This document shows positions 6,333 to 11,879 of a stretch of DNA of 11,879 bases, in pieces. The position numbers and the translations under genes are program-made. The number at the start of each line of letters is the position of its first letter. Positions within the stretch are counted from its first letter, which is position 1. Source of the stretch: an uncultured Bacilli bacterium (GTDB taxonomy: Bacteria > Bacillota_I > Bacilli_A > RF39 > UBA660). Where the stretch lies: NCBI GenBank assembly GCA_944332505.1, contig CALVKC010000028.1, positions 1 to 11,879 on the forward strand, given 5' to 3'. Under the pieces are notes generated by a model. The model saw nothing but the letters and a program-made list of their open reading frames with translations, made no database searches and was not told where the DNA came from.

Positions 6333-8031
6333 ATTTAGAACCTCTCTTTTGAATAAAAAGGAAAAAACCTATAAAAGTAATCAAAGATATATATAATGAT
6401 ACATTTGATAAATTTGATCCAACATAATTAATCACATAGTTTCCACTTGTATAAATTGTTAATTGTACAAAACCATTTGGACTTTCTTCAATAATAACTT
6501 TTTGATTGTTCTCATTCCCTGAACCATTTTCTGTACCATAATAATTTAAAAAATTATCAACTTTATAACCATAATAATATAATAATGGTAATTCTAAAAC
6601 CAATTTATCAGAATTAAGTTGGGCATCAAATTTTATAAAAGGTGCACTATAAGATAATACTTCTATATCGCCTTCTCCCTCTAAAATTAAAACATCACTA
6701 CTACGATTTTGAAAATAATCATAATTTTGTACAACCTTCGTAGGTAAATAATCGTTAACAGCACCGATTCCTGAAAGACTTACATCTACTGCACTTTCTC
6801 CATAATTTGAAATGCGATCCAAATTTAATAATGTTGTTGAATTAATTACAAAAACAACTATTAAAAAAATAGGTACAATTTTTAAAAAATCTTGTTTTAG
6901 TTCTAATAAACAAACTATTCCAAAAATTGAAAAGCAAAAATCAACAAATAATAATAAACGCCATGGAAATTGTATATATAATAAGATACTAGGCATTATT
7001 TCCCAAGGAAATAAATTTGTAGACATGAATAATAATAAAAAGCCAATAATTGCAAAATCTAAAAAGACTTTTTTGTTTTCATTTTTTATTTTAGGATATT
7101 GAAATAAGCTAAATAATATTAATAACAACATTGGAAAAAGTATAAAAAACTGTATTCCATCTGAACTAGTATTATTTGAATATGGTAATAACTTTCCTAT
7201 ACTTAAAGCATAACTAGATACAGTTTGTGCAGTTGAAACACTACCATTATTAAATATATTTATATCCGCAAGAAAATATTGTTCTATTATTGGAACTAAA
7301 TAAAATAAACACGTTCCTAAAATAAAAAATAAGGATACAATTAAGTATATATAGTTTTTATTAGAAAATATTTTTTTTATATTTAAAATCAAAAACAAAA
7401 AAACTATAAATGCAGTAAAAACAGTAGTTATAGTATGTGTTAAAACTAAACCTGTAACACCAAATACAAAAAATTTGTAAAAAGACTTTTTATTATGCAA
7501 ATATATTAACTCATATAAACCATTAAATATTAAAGGAATAAAAACAAAAGATGCACTTTCAGCAAATGAATCTCTTACATATATATCCGATAAAAAATAA
7601 GGAAAGGTTACATAAAGTACAGCTGATAACAACGATACATATTTTTTATTAGTTATTTTAAATACAAACTGATACATAAATACCATTGAAAATAATATTA
7701 CTAATAAATGGACTAATTTCATAATTGTCATTACTGAAAAATTAGGCAATAAATAATTTATAAAAGCTGAAAAATAATGAGTTAATGGTCCATAAAAAAT
7801 CCCAGTACCATATCCAAAGCCATTTGCAATTAAAGGATATACTTTAGGTAAAAACCAATTTCCACTTGAAAATGTTTCTCTAATTGCTATTATGTTAGAA
7901 ATATGAAACAATGAATCATGCCCTAATACATAAGTTCCCAAATTAATTAATGGCCCTAATAATATTACTGATATGAGAATTACAATTAAATATATCAATA
8001 TATTTTCTCTGTCTTTAAGTTTAATTTTCAT
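6316..8031 (-). CDS. GT-C-like membrane protein of the PTPS-related / YfhO-like family (putative glycosyltransferase)
   Basis: A 571-residue protein with about twelve membrane segments up to residue 400, an extracytoplasmic mostly beta-predicted region (about 405-540) and a last membrane anchor (about 545-562) before a basic tail. It matches, from memory, the membrane proteins labelled '6-pyruvoyl-tetrahydropterin synthase-related' (PF10131). That label does not imply pterin chemistry. Features seen are LGHDSLFHISNI (36-47) in the first external loop with an Asp-His pair, then IYVRDSFAESASFVFIPL (150-167), and IQFPWRLL (353-360). This topology is that of GT-C glycosyltransferases, where the early Asp acts on a polyprenyl-phosphate-linked sugar; a role in decorating the exported polymer is inferred. 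The start has the best ribosome site in the window, AAAGGAG seven bases before the ATG (8039-8045). It overlaps the preceding glycosyltransferase by 11 bases and the next GT-C-like gene by 17, so the three are almost certainly co-translated. Confidence 0.75.
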   Translation of the reverse strand: MKIKLKDRENILIYLIVILISVILLGPLINLGTYVLGHDSLFHISNIIAIRETFSSGNWFLPKVYPLIANGFGYGTGIFYGPLTHYFSAFINYLLPNFSVMTIMKLVHLLVILFSMVFMYQFVFKITNKKYVSLLSAVLYVTFPYFLSDIYVRDSFAESASFVFIPLIFNGLYELIYLHNKKSFYKFFVFGVTGLVLTHTITTVFTAFIVFLFLILNIKKIFSNKNYIYLIVSLFFILGTCLFYLVPIIEQYFLADINIFNNGSVSTAQTVSSYALSIGKLLPYSNNTSSDGIQFFILFPMLLLILFSLFQYPKIKNENKKVFLDFAIIGFLLLFMSTNLFPWEIMPSILLYIQFPWRLLLFVDFCFSIFGIVCLLELKQDFLKIVPIFLIVVFVINSTTLLNLDRISNYGESAVDVSLSGIGAVNDYLPTKVVQNYDYFQNRSSDVLILEGEGDIEVLSYSAPFIKFDAQLNSDKLVLELPLLYYYGYKVDNFLNYYGTENGSGNENNQKVIIEESPNGFVQLTIYTSGNYVINYVGSNLSNVSLYISLITFIGFFLFIQKRGSKYEKEK

Positions 8032-9409
8032 TACTATTCTCCTTTAAAAATTTTAATATTTCTTTTACTTTATTATCCCATGTATTAGCTAAAGCTTCTT
8101 GTTTTAATAAGTTCTTATATTCTTTATTATTTTGCATTAACAACGCTTTTTCTAATTTATCAATAAAATCTTTATGATTTTCACCTATCATTACTGATTT
8201 ATATTTCCGACATTCTGGCAATGCAGTTGTAACTATAGGTTTTTCCATACTCATATATTCAAATACTTTTACAGGACTGGTAGCCAATGTAATATCATTA
8301 ATGACAAATGGAATTGTAAGTACATTACAGCAATTTCCATATTTAATTAACTCTCTATATTCTACCGTACCTACATACAATATATTTTTAAATTTTTTAA
8401 AATAATTGTATTTTTTTATAGAATCATCATAATTTATACCAATCAAAAGAATATTCCATTCTGGATGAGTATTTGCAATCTTTATTATAAGTTTATAATC
8501 AAACCATTTTGCTAAAGCACCATAGTAACCAATAATCGGTTTACCTTCAGATACCATTTTAGATATTCTTTCTGGCACTGGAAGTTTTTTCGTAATATGA
8601 AAATCTTCATATACAACACCATTAGTAGAAAGTAATAAATTTTTAGAATTGCCTCTTATTTTTTTTGCCTTTTCAAATAAATAATTGGCAGTAATAATTA
8701 CAGGAATATTTTTCTTCTTTAATACCCATTCATGTCTCTTTATTAACTCTTTTGGGATGTATGTTAAATCTTCATGTAAATCGTCGATATACTCATATAG
8801 AATATTATTTCCTTTTTTTAATATTTCTTGCATCTCATCTTTATAGCACCCATTTACATTAGCACACATATATAATGTATACTTTGGTAATTTTTCTTTT
8901 AATAAATTATATTGATCAGTAACATACAAATTTTCTTTGATATTTTTAAATCCACTAATATTATCATTGTAGTTAGCACTACAATAAAAGAAAAGTATAT
9001 TATTATCAGAAAAATGAACTGCCATATGTTGTGGTCTTTGATACATTTTCATATACCAATCATATCCTGGATAAAAGACAAAAATTTTTTTATTTTTATT
9101 CTCTTTCAATATTTTTTTCAATGTTCTAACATTTTCTTTAGATTTATAAATCTTTTTATATTTATTCCAAATCATTCCAAAAATACCAAAAAAACTTTTG
9201 AATACTTGTCCAAAATATTTTAAAATTCCATAATTTTTTAAATAATAATAGTTCAATCTTAAAAATTTTTCAAAATTAATCTTATTTAATTCGTTATTAT
9301 AATACCAATGTAAATATTCTATTTCTTTTTCTTTTTCTTCTAACTGTTTTTTTAATTTTTTGTTTTCTTCTATTATCTGCTTTTGCGATAAACTTTTCTT
9401 CTTTTCCAT
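8021..9409 (-). CDS. GT-B glycosyltransferase with N-terminal coiled coil (RPQH/YEYIDD type)
   Basis: A 462-residue protein. Residues 1-36 are charged and heptad-like (KQIIEENKKLKKQLEEKEKE, 10-29), a likely coiled coil for self-association or docking to a partner. Residues 45-105 are basic and aromatic and may lie on the membrane. The glycosyltransferase proper starts near 107 with KKIFVFYPGYDWYMKMYQRPQH (107-128, motif QRPQH 124-128), then YEYIDDLHEDL (205-215), STNGVVYEDF (261-270), GYYGALAKWFDYKLI (294-308) and SPVKVFEYMSMEKPIVTT (378-395). The last is the usual GT4-like C-terminal nucleotide-sugar-binding helix region, with Glu384 in KVFEYM. It probably adds a sugar to the lipid-linked chain in the cytoplasm; donor unknown. 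I chose ATG 9409 since GGGAG lies eight bases before it (9418-9422); a GTG at 9424 in frame would include that site in the coding region. It follows the previous gene by 18 bases and overlaps the next by 11. It is paralogous to the partial gene at 1-569. Confidence 0.85.
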   Translation of the reverse strand: MEKKKSLSQKQIIEENKKLKKQLEEKEKEIEYLHWYYNNELNKINFEKFLRLNYYYLKNYGILKYFGQVFKSFFGIFGMIWNKYKKIYKSKENVRTLKKILKENKNKKIFVFYPGYDWYMKMYQRPQHMAVHFSDNNILFFYCSANYNDNISGFKNIKENLYVTDQYNLLKEKLPKYTLYMCANVNGCYKDEMQEILKKGNNILYEYIDDLHEDLTYIPKELIKRHEWVLKKKNIPVIITANYLFEKAKKIRGNSKNLLLSTNGVVYEDFHITKKLPVPERISKMVSEGKPIIGYYGALAKWFDYKLIIKIANTHPEWNILLIGINYDDSIKKYNYFKKFKNILYVGTVEYRELIKYGNCCNVLTIPFVINDITLATSPVKVFEYMSMEKPIVTTALPECRKYKSVMIGENHKDFIDKLEKALLMQNNKEYKNLLKQEALANTWDNKVKEILKFLKENSNEN

Positions 9410-9417
9410 ATCAAAAA

Positions 9418-9422
9418 CTCCC
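9418..9422 (-). promoter_or_regulatory. Ribosome binding site deciding the coiled-coil glycosyltransferase start
   Basis: GGGAG on the minus strand lies eight bases before ATG 9407-9409, within the 18-base gap after the previous gene. The upstream in-frame GTG (9422-9424) overlaps this site and has no site of its own, so the shorter product, MEKKKSLS at its start, is preferred. Confidence 0.6.
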
Positions 9423-9427
9423 ACTAC

Positions 9428-10648
9428 TTATAATTTTATATAATCTAAATATTCCTTCCCCATTCGCTTTCTATTTAAAAAATCATATTCCTTTTTATTA
9501 AAAGTACTTTTATAATAATCTAAATTATCAATAATTTCAACAATTTTATTTGCAAAATCTCTCGTAGAATCATCACGAGATTTTCTAGTCATTTTTTCTA
9601 CATCATTAATGTCTAATTTTAAAATATCCTTATAAGGTGGCTTAACACCAATTATTCTTTTAGAATTTGGAAATGTTTTTTCAACCATAAAATCAGTCAT
9701 AATTACGGGTTTTCCTTTTAATAAAGTTTCCATAACAGTTAAAGGCACTCCAGCCTCATGAATAGATGGTTGTAAGTATATATCACATATATTATATATA
9801 AAATCTCCAATTTCTTCTTGTGGAATATAATTTAATATAATAATATTATTTTTTACTTTAGATGTATTAACTTTTTTTACAAAGATATCATATAATTTTT
9901 TATCTTGTATAGGGCCAACTGTTACAAATTTAACATTTTTGTTATGCTTTATAACCTCTTCAGCAATACCAATTATAGCCATTTGATGCTTTCCTGGAGT
10001 ATAACCCCCAATAGTTAAAACAACTGTTTCATTATCTTTTATTTTTAAAGATTTACGAGATATACTAGAAATTTCTCCTTTATCTATAGTATCAAAATCA
10101 ATACCATTTAATATTACTTTTACTTTTTTATACCCTGTTTTTTTAATAAAATAATCCTTACACCAATCAGAAACTGCTATAACCCCATTTACAAAATGTA
10201 ATTTAAATTTTAAATGTTTCCATTCTTTTTTTGTATACCAAAGGTATGTATTATGAACAATATAATAATTTTTAAAGCCTAATAACTTTAAAAGAATCAT
10301 ATGATAAGTTGTAAAATGATATACTAAAGTATTTATATTATTTTTAGCACAATACTTAAGTAAAAAAGCTAAATCATAATAAATAATTCTTAAATCTCTT
10401 GGAGATTCTAATTGTTGGCACATTGGACCTAAATTATTACTTAGTACTATAACTGATGATGTATTACCATTTTCCTTAAATGCTTTATATATATTTACAG
10501 CAACTTGTTCTAATCCTCCACTATTAAATGATTCAACGACTTGTGCAATCCCTTTAGGTTTACCAATATTTTTTAATCTATAATAAAGCAAATATACTAT
10601 TGCTCCAAGTATTTTAAAATACCTTTTTATTTTTCTAACTACTTTCAT
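9428..10648 (-). CDS. GT4-family (GT-B) glycosyltransferase
   Basis: A 406-residue retaining-type glycosyltransferase of the GT-B fold, likely cytoplasmic and held at the membrane by a basic, aromatic N-terminus (1-33). The N-terminal acceptor domain begins at GIAQVVESFNSGGLEQVAVN (33-52), the glycine-rich GGxE motif of GT4 enzymes. VHNT (131-134) and ILNGIDFD (179-186) follow. The C-terminal domain opens with LTIGGYTPGKHQMAI (211-225) and has LQPSIHEAGVPLTVMETLLKG (292-312), which holds the paired glutamates that bind the nucleotide sugar. These glutamates (298 and 307) are eight residues apart instead of the usual seven, so either the first Glu is shifted or the spacing differs. The sugar and linkage cannot be predicted. 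Its ATG shares a base with the stop of the upstream glycosyltransferase (TAATG), and a GGGGG run eight bases upstream serves as ribosome site. The next gene starts 18 bases after its stop. Confidence 0.9.
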   Translation of the reverse strand: MKVVRKIKRYFKILGAIVYLLYYRLKNIGKPKGIAQVVESFNSGGLEQVAVNIYKAFKENGNTSSVIVLSNNLGPMCQQLESPRDLRIIYYDLAFLLKYCAKNNINTLVYHFTTYHMILLKLLGFKNYYIVHNTYLWYTKKEWKHLKFKLHFVNGVIAVSDWCKDYFIKKTGYKKVKVILNGIDFDTIDKGEISSISRKSLKIKDNETVVLTIGGYTPGKHQMAIIGIAEEVIKHNKNVKFVTVGPIQDKKLYDIFVKKVNTSKVKNNIIILNYIPQEEIGDFIYNICDIYLQPSIHEAGVPLTVMETLLKGKPVIMTDFMVEKTFPNSKRIIGVKPPYKDILKLDINDVEKMTRKSRDDSTRDFANKIVEIIDNLDYYKSTFNKKEYDFLNRKRMGKEYLDYIKL

Positions 10649-11787
10649 TATTTATCCCCCATAAACATTTTTTTAAATTCTTTTTTACCATTTTCATGAA
10701 TTTCTATATATTTTTTTAATACTTTTTCATTATTATCAGCTACTTCTTGCATTTTCGTTTCAGATAAAAGCCTACCATTATTAAAATCATCTAATGTTAT
10801 GTATTGCATTCCTAAATCTATAAAATCTCCTATTTTAGGACTTTTTACTATAGGAATTATTCTATATTTAAAATAATCTGCAATTTTAGTTGGACAAGCA
10901 ACATTATTTACTGCTATATCATCTCTTAAAACATACCCATAATGAGCATTTACATAAACATCTTTACATAAATCCTTATAAGATTTAGATCCAACTTTTA
11001 AATTAGAATATTTTTTATATTTCCAAGTTTCCCAAAATTCTTTTGGATGAGGACAATAAACCATAAAATTAGCGTTATTTATACATTTATTAATAGATTC
11101 TTGCATTAATTCAATTTTTTGCCATTTCATTATACCACCAGCATATATAACAATAGGTTTATTATTAACTAAAGGCTTTTTATGTGGTACTTTAATATCA
11201 TATTCAGATAAACTACTATCAAATATAGGCATTATAATTGTTTTTGCTTTAAACTTTTTTCCATATTTTTCTTGTAAAAACTCTTTAATTTTATTTGTTA
11301 CACAAATCAAACATTCAGCTTTTTGAACAGTAACTTCTTCAATATCGCCATACATTTGTGCCGCTTCGTATCTTTCATACAAAGTTTCCTCTTCTGGAAC
11401 TATTCCATGCATATCTACATACACTTTTACACCTGGCAACTTAAAAAATTTAGTTTTTACTTGCCATACTGAATGACAATATATTTTCTTACAAGCTATC
11501 ATTAGCAATGCTGCTAAAAATTTTTGCTTTTTAGATTCTGGCAAATATCTAACAACTGTTGTATTTCTATTTTCATGTTCTTCAAATTCAATATGCTTAT
11601 GAAAAGTTTCATATGTAATATAAACCCTATAATAATCATTAAAAAGTTCATCCACTGCTTTAACTCTTTTATAATATCCATCTTTTAATCTTTCTTCAGT
11701 AAAATAAGGTGCAACTATAACAATTGATTTATTTTTTTTAATTCTTTTATAAACATTTAAAAAATTTTTTAATATTGTTTTATTCAT
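10648..11787 (-). CDS. Divergent GT-B glycosyltransferase
   Basis: A 379-residue protein with no membrane segments, of the length and alpha/beta pattern of a GT-B glycosyltransferase but without a classic EX7E motif. The N-terminal domain has KSIVIVAPYFTEERLKDGYY (20-39), KIYCHSVWQ (101-109) and VYVDMHGIVPEEE (122-134), where VDMHG occupies the place of the VHD/VHN loop. Later come AECLICVTNKIKEFL (157-171), IVIYAGGIMKWQKIE (212-226), the start of the C-terminal Rossmann domain, and ACPTKIADYFKYRIIPIV (297-314), which matches the 'K-xx-EY-xx-G-x-P-VV' nucleotide-sugar region with Asp304 in place of Glu. It probably extends the lipid-linked chain; donor and acceptor unknown. The ATG is nine bases after the stop of the ABC-transporter gene; AAGGA lies rather far upstream (about 15 bases), inside that gene. 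Its stop overlaps the next start by one base. I recognise the fold but no named subfamily. Confidence 0.78.
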   Translation of the reverse strand: MNKTILKNFLNVYKRIKKNKSIVIVAPYFTEERLKDGYYKRVKAVDELFNDYYRVYITYETFHKHIEFEEHENRNTTVVRYLPESKKQKFLAALLMIACKKIYCHSVWQVKTKFFKLPGVKVYVDMHGIVPEEETLYERYEAAQMYGDIEEVTVQKAECLICVTNKIKEFLQEKYGKKFKAKTIIMPIFDSSLSEYDIKVPHKKPLVNNKPIVIYAGGIMKWQKIELMQESINKCINNANFMVYCPHPKEFWETWKYKKYSNLKVGSKSYKDLCKDVYVNAHYGYVLRDDIAVNNVACPTKIADYFKYRIIPIVKSPKIGDFIDLGMQYITLDDFNNGRLLSETKMQEVADNNEKVLKKYIEIHENGKKEFKKMFMGDK

Positions 11788-11796
11788 AATAAACTA

Positions 11797-11879
11797 CTAC
11801 ATTCCTTCCATAAATTTTTTATAAGCATCGCACACTTCTTTTCCACCTTTTTTTTGTACTACCCCATGTTCTATCCATA
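11797..11879 (-). CDS. ABC-transporter ATPase, Wzt/TagH type, C-terminal fragment (gene enters from window edge)
   Basis: Reading from the right-hand edge, the last 26 codons before a TAG stop (11797-11799) give WIEHGVVQKKGGKEVCDAYKKFMEGM, written here as two parts: WIEHGVVQKKGG and KEVCDAYKKFMEGM. This matches the end of the ATPase domain in polysaccharide and teichoic-acid exporters (Wzt, TagH, RgpD), where 'W-[IL]-x-x-G-x-[IV]-x-x-x-G-x-x-x-[EV]-V-x-x-A-Y' follows the H-loop. Those proteins energise export of undecaprenyl-diphosphate-linked chains. The ending right after this helix suggests a short form without the Wzt carbohydrate-binding domain. Most of the gene, and presumably the permease partner, lies outside the window. 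It is nine bases upstream of the first glycosyltransferase gene, so it is in the same operon. Identification rests on 26 residues only. Confidence 0.6.
   Translation of the reverse strand, partial: WIEHGVVQKKGGKEVCDAYKKFMEGM

Noticed and set aside
6812..7102. Plus-strand open frame opposite the PTPS-related membrane protein
   Set aside because: Antisense shadow of a well-supported gene, with no ribosome site or family match.
6316..8031. Literal pterin-synthase function suggested by the family label
   Set aside because: The protein is a polytopic membrane protein with GT-C-like loops; the '6-pyruvoyl-tetrahydropterin synthase-related' name is a historical label and no pterin-enzyme motifs are present.
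8912..9223. Plus-strand open frame opposite the coiled-coil glycosyltransferase
   Set aside because: Low-complexity Ile/Phe-rich antisense product of an A-rich coding strand.
9410..9424. GTG at 9424 as the start of the coiled-coil glycosyltransferase
   Set aside because: It overlaps the GGGAG that is ideally placed for the ATG at 9409 and has no ribosome site of its own.
1..11879. CRISPR arrays, tRNA or rRNA genes, insertion sequences, attachment sites
   Set aside because: I saw no regularly spaced repeats, no cloverleaf-like or rRNA-like stretch, and no transposase or integrase frame on either strand.

Overview
The window is very AT-rich (roughly a quarter G+C by eye) and uses TGA as a stop: the epimerase gene ends in TGA. 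Shine-Dalgarno sites are purine-rich, and every gene lies on the minus strand. This points to a low-GC Bacillota (Firmicutes) chromosome, probably a clostridial or Bacilli-like lineage; the species cannot be named from sequence alone. The region is a surface-polysaccharide (teichoic-acid-like or rhamnan-like) biosynthesis locus.

Layout in the direction of transcription, from high to low coordinates: (1) the last 26 codons of an ABC-transporter ATPase of Wzt/TagH type (11797-11879). (2) Three consecutive cytoplasmic GT-B glycosyltransferases (10648-11787, 9428-10648, 8021-9409); the third has an N-terminal coiled coil. (3) Two large polytopic membrane proteins of GT-C type (6316-8031 and 4614-6332). 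(4) A non-hydrolysing UDP-GlcNAc 2-epimerase (3500-4624). (5) A two-domain membrane protein joining a complete PssA-type CDP-alcohol phosphatidyltransferase to a complete LtaS-like phosphoglycerol-transferase module (1033-3447). (6) A small GtrA-family membrane protein (638-1030). (7) The N-terminal part of another glycosyltransferase running off the window (1-569), which shares distinctive motifs with the coiled-coil one. Genes overlap by 1-17 nt or are separated by at most 18 nt, except for two gaps (52 nt before the fusion gene, 68 nt after gtrA). Both gaps contain promoter-like sequences. The 68-nt gap also follows a perfect inverted repeat with a T-tract at the end of gtrA.

How the parts may work together (inference): the cytoplasmic glycosyltransferases build a chain on a lipid carrier, with the epimerase supplying UDP-ManNAc. 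The ABC transporter exports the chain. Outside the membrane, the GT-C enzymes add sugars from polyprenyl-phosphate donors flipped by the GtrA-like protein. The LtaS-like domain adds a phospholipid-derived head group such as glycerol phosphate. This resembles the side-chain and phosphoglycerol decoration of streptococcal rhamnose polysaccharides (GacH/GacL-type systems). The phosphatidyltransferase fused to the LtaS-like module is the most unusual element: one polypeptide could both make a phospholipid and spend its head group on a surface polymer.
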